From: Tetracladium setigerum
Taxonomy: Eukaryota; Ascomycota; Leotiomycetes; Helotiales
DNA: 64,000 nt
Reading direction: 5' to 3'
Assembly (NCBI GenBank): GCA_031472005.1
Contig: PZJY01000012.1
Location: forward strand, 2,216,847 to 2,280,846
The position numbers and the translations under genes were made by a program. This document shows positions 1-12,073 of the stretch, one piece after another (the stretch's first letter is position 1; the number at the start of each line of letters is the position of its first letter). The notes beneath the pieces are model-generated. The model was not told the DNA's origin. It saw only the letters and a list, made by a program, of their open reading frames with translations, and searched no databases.

Positions 1-234
1 TTATCCCTAACTTTTAGGGTTTGTTACGGTTGTGGCTTAGTAGAATCGATTTTGATCGATGCTTAGTAATCTCTGCAGGCCGTATTTTATGCAACATGAT
101 GTAATCACAAGCCATATCTTGGAAAAGCGGTCAGTTAAGCATTTCCCTGCATTTGAAGCTTTCTGAACCATTTTTATATGTTTTTAATCGTGGTACAGTG
201 TTCAGTTGTCGTTCTTATTTTGTTCTGAATCACT

Positions 235-1266
235 ATGTCTCGCGATTACAACAGCGTAGACTTACCACGGGCCTCGACTCCTTTTGAGCTCAAGGAGATA
301 GTCAACTCAGCTATCGTATCCTACGCTTCCGAAGATGAGCGTGATATCGTACCACAAGCATCCAGGCCTTTCCGGCGTGCAACAACCACCACGAAACCAA
401 AGCGAAGCCCCCTATCTTCCATACCCTCCGAGTCACTTATACCGACCGTGAAACGTTCTGCGACAATCTCCAACAGAGACAATGTTGTGCAAGTTCCATC
501 TAAATCGGCCACTTCAACCACAGCTTCCACTGTACCCGCCTCAGACCTCATCGCCCTATCGCCACAAAATACAAGGAGCGACGAGCCCATAGCCTATGCC
601 TTCGGACTTTCACACCTTCCCGACAATGAGTTCAACGAGTACACAGTATGGAATGCCTCTCTTTCCAACATGCGCGTATGCCCCACCGACCTTGCAACTT
701 CCTCACCAACCTATTATTATGTTGAAAATCGCGCCTTCATTCCCTCACACCCAGGCGTAACCCTACACCTAGGGAGCGACAAATCTGCCCCCACAATCGC
801 AGTAGCGCATCTCGATTACTTTTCCACCAAAAATCTACTCGGGTTGGGCAATCCACAGACAAACCCACTGGGCATGAAATGGGAAAAACTCCACAAAGAA
901 TCTTTCTGGACGCACATGCGATACACCTTTACCTTTGACTTCGGGATCGGGGAGGGTGAGGCTACAAGATTCGGGGATCATAGTGGAGTGCGGAAATTTG
1001 AGTGGCATCGTACCAAGAACGTCTACTGGATACTGGACCAACCAGATCTAGTACTGATTGAGGAGGGCACACACGACGTTTATGCGGAATATAAAGGGAA
1101 TAATATGGGCCAGGTCCAGAAACAGCGCGGAACTTTAAAGGTGAAGAAGGGGCTTGGAGAAGGGTGGGAGAGAATGGTTGTCTTGGCCTGGGCTAGTATT
1201 GTTGAATTGCAGAGAAGGCGAACAAGGGAGAGGAGGGTAACGGCTATCTTTGGAAAGATTGTCTGA
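235..1266 (+). CDS. Hypothetical protein, 343 aa, single exon
   Basis: An uninterrupted reading frame of 343 codons with no intron signal inside. The first 115 residues are Ser/Thr/Pro/Lys-rich and probably disordered. From about residue 118 the sequence looks folded, with alternating hydrophobic and aromatic stretches (YAFGLSHLPDNEF, FEWHRTKNVYWILDQPDLV) and a basic C-terminal helix ending near RRRTRERR. There is no signal peptide, membrane segment or catalytic motif. The pattern of a low-complexity N-terminus followed by a compact Trp/Tyr-rich domain is common among fungal proteins of unknown function. I do not recognise the family and assign no role. The start is the first ATG of the frame, with a pyrimidine-rich leader before it. 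The opposite-strand frames here are shadows. Confidence 0.7.
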   Translation: MSRDYNSVDLPRASTPFELKEIVNSAIVSYASEDERDIVPQASRPFRRATTTTKPKRSPLSSIPSESLIPTVKRSATISNRDNVVQVPSKSATSTTASTVPASDLIALSPQNTRSDEPIAYAFGLSHLPDNEFNEYTVWNASLSNMRVCPTDLATSSPTYYYVENRAFIPSHPGVTLHLGSDKSAPTIAVAHLDYFSTKNLLGLGNPQTNPLGMKWEKLHKESFWTHMRYTFTFDFGIGEGEATRFGDHSGVRKFEWHRTKNVYWILDQPDLVLIEEGTHDVYAEYKGNNMGQVQKQRGTLKVKKGLGEGWERMVVLAWASIVELQRRRTRERRVTAIFGKIV

Positions 1267-1653
1267 GGGATAATAGAATTAATAAGGTGTAGTTGCTGTT
1301 GGATTTGCATACTTGCACGGCGTTCAGAGGTGGCGTATATATCCCTCCAATTGCTTAATTTCAAGAGTTTTAAACCCAACGGAAGATATCAAAGACTTTG
1401 GGGATAATGATGGGTACACCTAGATTTCGAAGACAGTATCAGGATGTTGTTAGAGTTGCATAGCCACCCGAGTCCTAAAATTATCAAGGAACGATAGCGA
1501 AATTACTAACAGCAATCCAAGCCGGACATAATCGGGATTTCGATTCATGAAAATTCTCAAACCAGACACAGAGGCTTCCGTCGGAGCGAAAGGTCCAAAG
1601 AAACCAAGGTTACACCAAGCGCCAGCACGGCCTATTCAAACCGCTGCCATTTG

Positions 1654-1790
1654 TCAAACCATTTTCGAATGACCTCCCTTGATAATCCAGGTGGGACTAC
1701 TCATAGTGATACCGAAAGGAACGAGATTCTTGCCAGCGTTGATCAGAATAAGCGTCTTGCTAGTGGACTGCGAATGAGCATCAACTACTA
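1654..1790 (-). pseudogene. Possible relic of an MFS transporter C-terminus
   Basis: On the minus strand a short frame reads LILINAGKNLVPFGIT and then a PTWII segment before a stop at 1654-1656. Many fungal MFS drug transporters have an I-N-x-x-K-N-x-x-x-F-G followed by PWI in their second-last membrane region, which is the basis for the call. Nothing upstream extends the frame and no start, further helices or splice sites can be joined to it. This is at most a fragment, and the similarity was judged from memory of the family pattern. Confidence 0.25.
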
Positions 1791-3205
1791 TAGAAAGAAC
1801 AACAGATGGTAGACAGACTAGTACAACTGCTTGTATGGCAGTACTAACTGCAATGGTGAGGATATTCCCATTGATGATATAAGCGAAAACGAGTAAACCA
1901 TAACTCCTACAACTCTACAACCCTGATAAGTATGTACTCTGGAGAGCATTCTGAAATTTAGAAATCTACCTTTACCTAACCCCGATGTAGTGTTTGCCAT
2001 GTTCCAGCCTGCGCGGAAGTTTTGATATAGCTCAGGCCGATGATGGATCATTCGGAGCTGCGCTGAACTTTTGCTACAACCTTAACTTTACCAAATGTTA
2101 AGTTATATTCTTGTAGCCCTTGTGGTTTCTATTTTTGATGACTGAAATCCCTCGCTAGTTATCGAGTTTCTTCCTCTGTGCCATCGTTTCATAGAATCAA
2201 ACCATCCAACTTTCAACTCAATATTCATTACCATCGCTCACAAAGTCTCGCTTGAAGACCTGTGAGAAATTACATTAGCAAAGGGAATGTCTCATAGTAT
2301 CTCGAGTGCCCTTACAAACTCAAGAACGATCGAAGAGCCAGGAGGAGACTATGTCACAAGCATGCAATAAAGAATATCTTAGATTCACCACCCAAAATTT
2401 GCGCATCATTGGACCGCATGAAACTTGTTCATTAAGGAAAGGGATAATTCCGATCTCATGAACATTGCAGAGTACGCTGAAAGATACGATAAAGTCAGCC
2501 CTATCAAGCCCGGCAGAGGTCCCAACAACTCGAACCAGTTGGTATTGAGACGAGCATTATTCTTGTAAAAAGCCTGGATCTTGGAGCCTAGTGAAGTAGC
2601 TGCATCATCGATGAACGAAAATTGGGCAGATTTTTCGACGAGGATTCACCTGGGATTTCCAACAATGACTGTGCCGAAAGAACTTTACTAACACGATCCG
2701 TAGCTCCAGCTCACAACGAGGATTAAATTGAAGACAATATGCCAATGGATGCTCTCTCACCAGCTTCTCACGGTCATGAAGAATCACCTTTCAATGTTCT
2801 AAACCAAGTCAATCTTTTAACATCTAAGTAATAATAGATAGGGAGGAAGTGCTGGAAAACTATTGTGGAGACAAGGCTCCGCGAGAAACACAACAGTAGC
2901 AGTATCATTACCCGGCTTCGGCCGTGGCCTACCTTAGCTAGAGAAATACAAGATTTTCCACTGATTTCTAATTATTATCGGCTGAGTGTGTCTGGGTTAT
3001 TGCTATAGAATGGGGCATATCGTGTTCCAGCAAAGGGGATGTTAGAACGAGGGCCTTACTACAAGGGATGATAGAAGTTATTGATTTGAACGATTTAGAA
3101 TCTAATTGTATTGAATAACGCGGCGTCAGGCTTCCTCGCTATAAACCAAATACTGTACACTTTAAGCGTAGTCTTAGATGATGGTTACAGACAATTTGAA
3201 GTCCT

Positions 3206-3500
3206 ATGGTCACTCATACCTCTAAAGAACCTGAAGGCATGCGCCAAATAGAAAGTTGCTGCATGAGCGCATACAAAAACATGTCGAAGGTCGCAGTAGA
3301 GTGCCTCCAATCTGCTTCCTTATTTAAAGGTTTAATAAAATACTATAAACCAACCGTAGGCTTGTGTGATAGTTACAGTATTTATAATGGACAAGTCAAA
3401 GTGCTTTGGTCACCATAATTCTAAAAAGACTGGAATAGGAAGTTGCTGCAGGAGGGCATATAAAAACATATAGGACGTCGTAGCAAACTGCTTCCAAGGT
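3206..3500. repeat. Diverged tandem duplication, about 190-200 bp period
   Basis: The segment beginning TGGTCACTCATACC at 3207 recurs in diverged form at 3406. The block around 3255 (TTGCTGCATGAGCGCATAC then AAAAACATGTCGAAGGTCG) recurs around 3443 (TTGCTGCAGGAGGGCATAT then AAAAACATATAGGACGTCG). Spacing drifts between about 188 and 199 bp because of indels. The small frame 3206-3418 that spans the first unit is not continued in the second, so it is probably not coding. Confidence 0.5.
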
Positions 3501-4137
3501 TATATTATCGTGAAGCACAAAAGTCTCACTAGCGGTACTATTGGGTGGCGAGGGGGGTTGGAGCGCGGCATGATTTGGCCAAATCCATAATATGCGCTTG
3601 CTCTTGCTACTTTGAGCATGCCATTTTCCTGGGATGAGTTGATAGACTGTTGTCCATTCATCAGCTTAGCATGGTATTCCGTCATTGAGGAATACCCGGT
3701 CTACACAGCTTTCATCAACCATAGGTTCGGGAGTCATGGTCGTAGATATGTCTTAGATAATTGCGCGAAGTAGCTCGGCGTTTGTCTATAATGCTTGGAT
3801 CGATACCGTCATCTTCTGCCGTAACATCAGACATAACGAATCCAAGTCGTTCAGCCCATTCTTGGCAGATATAAAATATGACAGAAGTTATGTCGATACG
3901 CCACTTGCTGCATTCGGTCCTTGTAGCGGTGGCCCTTGACCCTTAGAGTTTGGGCAACTACAGTACTCCACTCCGCACATTTCCGCCCTCTTTTCTTTCT
4001 TTCATTATTCATTTTTCACGCGTCTCTACATCCAGATAATTCTTTTTTCGGAAATGTGCGTTGATTTGAACAAAACTTGGTCGGAACTACTTCTTTTAAT
4101 TTTCGTCAATCCATGAGCTGATATCCGAGCCAAGACC

Positions 4138-5606
4138 ATGAATTCAACCTCATCAATCCGTGGCGGAAGCCAACTTGCCCCTCCTTCTATCGCATACAAA
4201 ATATACATTGTTATTGCCATTGCGTCTTTCTTTTCTCTTGTGCTGTTGTGTGTCCGTCTATACACAAAATTCTTTTTAGTTAAGAATATTGATCTGAGCG
4301 ATTGTAAGTATATTTCTGCTGATCTAGAGAACCAGCTAACCTTTGCCGTCAGACCTAATCACTTTTGGTTTTGTAAGATTTTCTATACCGGAAGAAATTA
4401 ATCTTTTGCTGATCGCTTCAAGCTTGGATCTTGCGGGGAGTCCCTCTTGCAAATTGCCTGTAAGTCGTTCCAAACCTGTAGACATTGACCAGGTGACAAG
4501 GTTAACTAATAAACAGTGACATGGAACGGGCTTGGGAAAAATATCAAGGATGTTCCTGCAGCGCAACTGCAAATGTTCTTTCGAGTAAACTCCGCCCTTA
4601 TGATTGTCCCCATTCCTCCTCTGTCGAAGATCAACAGATGAGTTACTAACTCTTGACAGCTGGGAGCACTTGTCGGCCCACCAGTCTACAACTTTGGAAT
4701 CCTATGTATTAAATTATCAATTCTCACACTCTACCTAAAACTCGCCGCTCATCGCAACATTCGATTCCTCATATATCCAGTCATAGGGATAGTCATTGGG
4801 CACAATATAGCTGGACTTTTCTCCGGTTTCTACCTGTGTACCCCGATTCGGCGTTACTGGGACTTCAAAATCACAGATAAATGTGCCCGTCTCAACAAAT
4901 ACTTTCTTGCAAACGCTGCACTAAATGTTACGATAGATTTGGCGTTGCTTCTTCTACCAATTTGGCTTCTTAAACCATTGCGTGTTCCAAAGCGGCAAAA
5001 AATTGGCATCTTGATAGTGTTAATGATGGGGTCCTTGTGAGTTTTCTATAACTACCAACAACAATTCCTAAAATCCATAGTTGAGCAGTTAAAAATGGCA
5101 GTACTAACTTTTGGATCCATGAAGTGTAGTAATTATAAGTGTCATCCGACTTGCACTGATCCCAAGTGGTTTACGCAACCCTAATCTCACATGGCGCTAT
5201 GTGAAGAACCTCAATCTAATGTGAACACTTCATTTCACCACCTATTTTCGACATCACTAATTAACTACAGCACACTCGAAATGAACATTGGCATAATCTG
5301 CGCCTGCCTCCCTAGTCTTAAAGCTTTCGCCAGAACCCACTTCCATTGATATTCGAAGAGAAATCCAATCTCGCTCCCCCTTTCAGAGCGGGTACACGCC
5401 CTATGAACACACTTAGTGACACAACGCAGCAAGGTAACAGTAACTACTGGAGTAGCACGGAAGTACAAAAAACTCAGTCAAACATTGGGAGTGAAAGTCG
5501 GACGATTGATAGCGCAATTTTAGTGGATACACTGAAGCGACCCGTTCGAGTCTATCATCCTGCTGGAAACAGAACAGACGTGGAAGGTGGAAACGACGAA
5601 GCGTGA
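4138..5606 (+). pseudogene. Pth11-type / fungal rhodopsin-domain membrane protein gene, frame-disrupted
   Basis: The conceptual product has the layout of the fungal rhodopsin-domain (Pth11-like) family of multi-pass plasma-membrane proteins. Exon 1 (4138-4303) encodes a first membrane segment, IYIVIAIASFFSLVLLCVRL. After a 49-nt intron, the frame continues at 4353. The core at about 4663-5040 gives four hydrophobic segments, including IKLSILTLYLKL and the TxxC-type loop CTPIRRYWDF. Further exons start at 5127 and, after an intron ending at 5270, encode the typical NIGIICACLPSLK helix. Two faults are visible. The frame does not join cleanly between 4459 and the exon near 4518. The last exon hits TGA at 5347-5349, while a family-like cytoplasmic tail continues in another frame to 5606, as if one base were missing near 5343-5345. 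It may be a decayed gene or contain a base-calling error. Confidence 0.6.
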
Positions 5607-6375
5607 TCAAATGAAGAAGTATGATTAAGTCTCATCGTTATTATTTATCTATTTTATTTTTATTTATAGGTTGTTCTCCGAATTACGAAGAGGGGGAGGA
5701 GGCAAATGTGAAGAAGACAGCGGGCAAGGAGATAAAGCAGAAGCAGACCGAGAACGAGAAGACACAGGTCAAGAAGACAGAGGATGAGGAGATAGAGGGG
5801 GTGAAGAAGATAGAAAAGGCGGAGAAGGCTCAGGAATTAGAGAACATAAGGCAGGTGGAGAAGACAGGAGGTGGAGGAAAGTCCAGAGAAAGAGAGGGCT
5901 ACCCAAGCACGCCAGATAATTGAAGCCTTCTCTTCCAAAGTTTAGATTCTCAGCAAAACACATTAAATTCTTGACCATGATTGGAGCAGGTCAGCACGCA
6001 TCGTTTTTCGAATTGCGTGTGGAGGAGAGACATTCGCCTGCAAGATTGTAAGTTTCAGCCCCACACGCTTTCTCCATTCTGCTAATGCATTCTAGCACAA
6101 GCATGATGAAAATACTATCAAAGATGAAGTATACCCCGTTTTCGGCAAATACTCCAAACAAGAGTCTGTCGCACATGGAGTTACCTATATGCAGTTACCT
6201 ATATGCAGTTACCTTCCCTCTTCAGCAAAGTACGTCTACTCGGCCCCAAGTCCTGCCCCGATGCTTCGGGTATGTGGAATTCACGAAACCACCTCAATGC
6301 GAAGATGAACAGTATTTCTGACACTCTGGTAGTTTTCCGCTCTCAGATAAAAACGACCACCCCTCGAAAGAGACG
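5607..6375. other. Low-complexity Lys/Glu tract and unassigned sequence
   Basis: Between 5690 and 5900 the plus strand is a purine-rich tract (repeated GAAGA and GGAGA). It can be read as a Lys/Glu-rich peptide of about 100 residues, but such frames arise by composition alone and no start or promoter supports it. Around 6085-6300 several short frames contain plausible peptide stretches that may be earlier exons of the kinase-like remnant downstream. A 15-bp unit (GTTACCTATATGCAG) is directly repeated at 6179-6212. Confidence 0.35.
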
Positions 6376-6744
6376 CCATACATCCATGGATACTTTTACA
6401 ACGCCCGCTCGAGATGTGATTTTTGGGGCGTTATCCTTGAGGAATTATCTTGTGTCCCAGATCCACACCTCTACACTCCAACGCTACTTGATGATGGAAG
6501 ACGGGGGATGGAAGAATTACACAGGTATGACGTTATTCACGGCGATACATCTGTCTATGTAAATGCGGTCGTGGTAAATGGTAAAGGCTTGGATGATGAG
6601 AAGTGTATCCGTTGGATCGATCTCAGCTTAGCTCATGACATGAGCAGATTGACGGAAGCTGGATTGACGAAAGCGAAAGAGATTGATCTTTGAGATTGGG
6701 AACGTGTAGTTGAGGCACTTAAGAGAGACGATGGGGACAATTAG
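6376..6744 (+). pseudogene. Kinase-like / aminoglycoside-phosphotransferase-like fragment
   Basis: One frame runs from PYIHGYFYN at 6376 through LEELSCVPDP to ELHRYDVIHGDTSVYV, then RWIDLSLAHDMSRL, before TGA at 6691-6693. The same frame continues as DWERVVEAL to TAG at 6742-6744. The HGD in the middle and the following D-x-S in place of DFG resemble the catalytic and metal-binding loops of small fungal kinase-like folds (protein kinase / APH superfamily), where HGD replaces HRD. The N-lobe is not recognisable upstream. About 120 residues remain against 250 or more for a full domain. I read it as a truncated, probably non-functional copy. Confidence 0.5.
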
Positions 6745-7943
6745 CTCATTTGCTCTGTAGCTTCGGCTTGTAGTCTTGCTGTGTATTGTATTAAGCAATG
6801 TATTATTGAACAATTTTGACTAATTACTTTCCTCTGTGCCATAAATTCACGTACTCCTCATTCCTACTTTAACACTCATTACACTTAATCCTGTTCTGTT
6901 AGATACATAAGCGCGATAAATCCTGACATTGAATATATTCTGGTCAAATCTCACTACCTATTTGTGTATTGGAGTATCGGTACTTTCAACATGGAGACCG
7001 AAAAAAATTACTCTGAGTATAGGGATTGCCCGATACCTCGAGTCCTTCGGCTCAACTATGTTATCCGGCCTGGGTGCCGCTCATAGGAATTTCCCATGTT
7101 GAACCTGCCGACAGCATTCGTGATGTTCGTTATCTGCATTCCCATGATTTCTTTAGCTATCCTCTAAGTTTTGGAACACCCAACTGAGCAGGAGCACTTA
7201 GTTAAAGATTTAGAGAAGGATATTGTAGCGGGCAAGGCGGTCGTTCCTGTACCTAACAGAGCGATTGAAGCTTAATTTGTTGTTTATCTAGAAGCCATAG
7301 AGACTCCATGGGATATTTTTCTTGCTCAGGCGCAATAACATTGCAGCTGCTACGACTAGAAGACTATCTGTCATTGGAATGAGGAAAATGGGAACAATAT
7401 AAATTGCACGATCACAACGAAAGCAGCGGGCGGTAACGTTGCTATCTCCAGTCTCTGCTCATTATTGGGAGCTAAGCCTTAGATGTAGTCATCATCAATT
7501 GACAAACTGCTAGTAGAATTTGCTAGTTCGGGTAAGCGTTGACATGTCTTTAAAGTGAGTCCTCGCTGGTCACTGGCAGGAATTCAGAGTCTGGGACATA
7601 GCGCATGTCCCCAGGTAATTCAACCCGAATACTACTGTTCTCGTACCGGGGTCATTGATTGGGTACTGACTTTCAGCTCGCCTAGTAAATTATTTTTCGG
7701 CGTTGCCGCTTCAAGCCATTCCTGGTGATTCCTGATCTCGTGATTTCGTAATATGGCCAAGACAATCGCGGTCAATTCTCACGTGAGATGTCTGTCTGCC
7801 AACGCCAATGTTCTCTCGTATACACCTTCCAACCAAACCTTCTTCTTAATTTAAAGTCTTCTTCCTTAAAATCTTCTTTTACAAAGCTTGATAAGCTACG
7901 ATTATTTTTGGATTCCGTATACTTCCAACACCATAGTCAAGTC
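6745..7943. other. 1.2 kb intergenic, with a possible transporter relic
   Basis: Around 7005-7275 short frames separated by stops read SIGIARYLESFGSTM and VLEHPTEQEHLVKDLEKDI, and the latter ends in a proper stop at 7273-7275. This resembles the last membrane segment and charged tail of an MFS drug transporter, but it is too short and broken to be sure. The remainder precedes the ThiF-nitroreductase gene and presumably holds its promoter. An upstream in-frame ATG lies at 7788. Confidence 0.3.
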
Positions 7944-10490
7944 ATGTCCTCAACATTCCGGTCTCAATGGCCTCAAACTGGCCCTATCATTAGCGATTCT
8001 TATACACCGGAGTTCTTTGATGCAAGCACTGCTGGAGATCGAGACAAACTTGATGCCCTAGTCGCATCCGGCTCCGTGACGACGATTCACGATAGTCTGC
8101 AAGATCAACTTGAAGAACTCGTCGAGGGGCGTTCACCTCACTTGAGGCTTCATGGGGAAGCTTTGCATCAACTGGTGCTTGCACACCTAGGTGGAATTCC
8201 AGCTGACCTTTACGGCGTCTACGTTTTCTTCCCATGGCGTAAAGAGCTCTTGCACATTCTTCCCAAAGAGGAGTTCATCGAAGTGCGAACCAGTCGCAAT
8301 CGCTACAGGATCACGCCGTCAGAGCAGACTCGTCTGAGCTCAATGCGAGTCGGCATTGTGGGTCTCTCTGTAGGCTCTGCTACCGCCCTGACTCTTGCAT
8401 TGGAGGGCGTTGGCGGGGAACTGCGGATCGCGGATTTTGATGTCCTATCGTTGTCCAATTCCAACAGACTTCGTTCGCCCATCAGTAATATAGGGGTCAA
8501 CAAAGCCGTTCTTTGCGCCCGAGAAATGTTTGAGATCAATCCCTATTTGAAGGTCACAGTATTTCCCATAGGATTGCAAGAAGCGAATCTAGAAGCCTTC
8601 CTCTCTGATGACGGGAAGCTGGATCTGCTTGTTGAAGAGTGCGACGACCTACCCATGAAACTGTTGTCGCGTGAGCGGGCACGCCAGCATGGGATTCCCG
8701 TGATCATGGAGACAAGTGATAAGGGCATGCTCGATGTTGAACGTTTTGACCAAGATTCGAAAAGACCGCTCTTCCACGGCCTCATGGGCGATATGGATTC
8801 CAGAAGACTCCGAGCTTTGGGTCCGAAAGATAGGATGCAGTATCAACTGAGAATAGTTGGGACCAGAGATTCGGTGTCGCCGAGGCTTCTGGCGGGTTTA
8901 TTCGAGATGGGCAGGACGACCAAATCTTGGCCTCAACTGGCAAGTGCAATCAGCCTGGTACGTACGTCTAATTCCGCTGAAATCTATGCTAGGAGTCGAG
9001 AGTATCTGGTGCTTTGACACCCAACTTCCAGTGTGCTTGACAATGTGCTTCAAAGTCCCTGCACACACATCGCTGATATGACTGCAGGGTGCTGGTATTG
9101 CGGCTGACACTGCTCGGCGCCTGCTGCTCGGCGAAGCGATACCTAGCGGACGTTTTTATGTTGATCTCACAAAACTTGTGTCGGCAGAATCGTCGGCTGT
9201 TTTGCCCGATTGGAAGATATTAGAGTCCAGCGAGAGTATGTGTATCCCGAGCCATCCCTCTTCGTACTTTTTCTGAAGTCAAGGAAAATTGTCTTTCAAT
9301 CCGTTATCTCTATTTTGTTTCTGAGAGTAAAAAATATTGACGTAGATGCTCCAGTAGTCAGTCAATCGGCCACTACTTCTCCCGTCGTAATTCCTCCTGT
9401 TCCCCAGGGAGGACTTAAAGGGCCTTTACGACGTAACGAAGCAGAATACCTCGTCGCTCACGGCTGCCTCGCACCATCAGGAGGTAACAGCCAAGCATGG
9501 CATTTCACCCTTCGCGAAGGCCGCTTTGACTGCAGTATTCCCTCTACATACAACTGGACTCACTTGGACTTTGAAGGTCGCTCACTTTACGTCGCTATGG
9601 GAGCAGCAGTCCAGAATATTGTCCTCGCTGCCCGGTCTATTGGCCTCCAATCTGAGGTTTTACCTGCTATGAGAACGGGTTCGAGAGAAGTGTGCAGCAT
9701 CACCTTCAAGCGAGTGGCTCCTGTGCAAGAGAGGCTATTCGCGGCAATACCGAAGCGCATCACGAACCGTCAACAAGGCAATCCTGAAATGCCTTTGGCA
9801 GATGCAAAGATACAGGCACTTGTGGATACAGCTTCGCGCTGGGGTGCAAAACTGAGTATTGTTACGAATGACGACGAAAAGCGCAAGGTAGCTAATGTCA
9901 TTGGAACTGTCGATCGAATCAGATTCCTGCACCCTGGCCTTCATGAAGACATGAGCAACGAATTAAAGTGGACACGCGAGGATGCCCAAAAGACATGTAC
10001 TGGCATTGGCATCGATACCCTTGGCCTGGATATCCCTGATCGTATTAGTGCATATCTCTTGACCTACTGGCCTGTCATGCAAGTATTACGCGATCTCAAC
10101 CTTGGAGAGGACTTGAAGCGGGCGGGCAGTCAGTTCAAATGCAATGCATTTGCGTTGTTGACTATGCCAGAGAAAGGCTTACATTCCTATCTGCAAGGTG
10201 GACGTGCGATGGAAGAGGTGTGGCTTGAGGCTGCATTGCAGAATATAGGGTTCTGTCCTTCCAGTAGTAGTGTTTTCATGTTTGCACGACTGGAACAGGG
10301 TGGTGATGCGATTTATTCTGAGGAGGAGAAACAGGCTTTGCGAGCTGCCAGACGGGACTTTCTCGATATATTCCCTGGGGCGGATAAGGAGTGTGAGATT
10401 CTCCTATTTCGTCTCACTGAAGCAGCAGCTCCTGAGTCGAGGTCGTTAAGACGCCCAGTACCGCAGGTGCTAACATTGCATGATGAATAA
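7944..10490 (+). CDS. ThiF/E1-like plus nitroreductase-like fusion protein, about 768 aa
   Basis: Three exons join in frame: 7944-8957, 9088-9235 and 9346-10490, with introns GTACGT...GCAG and GTATGT...GTAG. Residues about 130-330 are a ThiF/E1-type Rossmann domain: MRVGIVGLSVGS is the nucleotide-binding loop, followed by the acidic ADFD and NSNRL, which correspond to the ATP-site residues of ubiquitin-activating-like enzymes. The loop is GLSVG rather than the usual GxGGLG. No CxxC zinc pair is seen, and a catalytic Cys is not obvious. From about residue 415 the protein is nitroreductase-like, with an FMN-site-like APSGGNSQAW. The same order of domains is known in the actinobacterial Rv1355c/MoeY-type proteins, whose reaction is not established. 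Fungal copies are unusual, so a bacterial origin is possible. An in-frame ATG at 7788 would add 52 residues. I chose 7944 because protein-like composition begins there. Confidence 0.8.
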
Positions 10491-10671
10491 GTGAGCTGAG
10501 AAAGGGAGCACAGATTGTTATACTAGTCCACTTACCTTCTCAGAGTTCCCATAGATGGTGAGAGACTCAACATGAAAAATTTTCGCGCTCTCAGGACACC
10601 AAAAATGGGGAAGAATGATCTCTATCAACTCACTCTATATATTTATATGTCTATCTCCATTAAAATCACAA

Positions 10672-11500
10672 TTACAAACGCGACTTCTCCACAGTTGCAT
10701 CTTCCCAAAGATCCCACTCCATGGCTACCAATTCCACCTTCCAAACTCTTCCCTCTGTATCCTTCTCATTCACATACCTCTTCTTCCCCTGCAGTCGTTT
10801 CCAGCCAATGCTCTCATACCAATCCGCCAGTGAAAACTATCACCATCAATCAGTACTAAAATCCCAAACTTAAAGATTTCCAAATGGAACAAACGCACAT
10901 TCGGTCTTCCATCCCCAAACTTCTCAAAACGCTCAAGAGCCTCCTCACTTTCCCTGACCGGCACCTCAGCCACCACATACCGCGCAAAGTACCTCCCAAC
11001 GCTCCTCATTGTCTCGAACACTTGACGAGCAAACTCCAACCCTCGAAGTGCGGGGGATATGTAGAGGCTCGTAGCACCAATTCGCCCACTAACAGGGTCA
11101 AGAGTGAAGTGGGGTGTAAAATCCATTGATACATGGCCGATGGGCATGAAAGCTTCGTGTCTTTCCCGTCCAAATGGGGAGGTGATTGATGCTGAATCTA
11201 ATAAGACGTCTGACTCTTGGGGAAATTTGAGCATGTGGTTGCTTATGAGAGAGTTGTATGATGGATGTGTAGGCTTGAGTACCTAGTTATTTGTATGTAA
11301 GAGGGTTCGCTGTGGAGAGAGTGGAAGAGGGAACGGACGAGCCAGAGAAGGACTTTCTCGCCTGCAAGATGCTGAGTTCGCCAATTATTAACATTTTCTT
11401 CCCCCCAACCACAGGCTATACGTTGTAGTCGAAGTCGTTCGACGTGTGATTCGCATGTTGGATCCCATGGTATTACTGAAATGAAGTTTTTAAGCGACAT
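10672..11500 (-). CDS. GNAT-family N-acetyltransferase, about 236 aa
   Basis: Three minus-strand exons join in phase 0: 11500-11339, 11282-10899 and 10836-10672. The protein starts MSLKNFISVIPWDP and has a central block LDPVSGRIGATSLYISPAL then GLEFARQVFETM. This matches the beta4-beta5 and acetyl-CoA-binding region of GNAT enzymes, although the pyrophosphate loop is not a clean Q/RxxGxG/A. The third exon supplies the usual late motif, ADWYESIGWKRLQGKKRY, equivalent to the alpha4-beta7 part of the fold. Without splicing, the frame stops early in unrelated sequence, so the introns decide the gene. The first donor, GTCCGT, is weak. The substrate cannot be told. The gene converges tail-to-tail with the ThiF-nitroreductase gene, 181 bp apart. 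Confidence 0.75.
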
Positions 11501-12073
11501 TTCCGGAATTGAAAGTCAGGAGGCTTCTCTACAGAAAAGAGGAAGAACGACCAAACAGTTGTTTTCAGGTTATTTGAAATCCAATTCGTGGCATCGCAAG
11601 TGAATATTGGATCCAACCACGTCGCAATTTAAGCGATAGCTCTGATTGGTGCTTAATACGAGATAATCCGATCGCTCCTCCGCCAGCAAGTCAGCTGAGT
11701 GAGCTAGCAGCGCCGAGTTCTCTGTGGTTACAAATTAATTCGTCAAGTCAGCCATTCAAAGTTTGACAGTGATTCCAGTGATGGTGGAAGATTTCTGCCA
11801 TAGTTCGCGAAGACCTGGTGTGTAACCCGGTAGAAAACAGGGGCCAAAGCCCGTAAGGAGCTTTGGGGGTTTCGCAAAATGACAAGGTATTGGCGAGGAT
11901 GACGGCGAGCAATTGGCCCAGTCAGATTCCCGATGGCTGATCATTATTTTCTCAAATTCTGATTATTTCGTTCTCTTTTTATCTCATCAAAGTCCCCAAA
12001 TACCTTGTACTAGAATGTCTTTTTCCAAATCTCTGGCTCAAGAAATCCTAGAGTAGGAACGGATAAAGACGCT
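11501..12073. other. Intergenic, 570 bp
   Basis: It lies between the 5' end of the GNAT gene and the 3' end of the MFS transporter gene, so it should hold the GNAT promoter. No frame with coding character, repeat or RNA gene was noticed. Confidence 0.5.

Larger units (their letters stand above)
1267..4137. other. 2.9 kb without an intact gene; relics only
   Basis: No frame longer than about 80 codons shows coding character on either strand. Two things can be seen in it: a short MFS-like relic on the minus strand (1654-1790) and a diverged direct repeat (3206-3500). Both are listed separately. The rest is ordinary-composition intergenic DNA in which I see nothing else. Confidence 0.6.

Noticed and set aside
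5621..5923. Lys/Glu-rich frame of 100 codons beginning with a hydrophobic stretch
   Set aside because: It is a purine-rich low-complexity tract that yields open frames by composition; no domain, splice signal or neighbour supports a gene.
11756..11944. Minus-strand frame of 62 codons
   Set aside because: Short, without domain character or splice partners.
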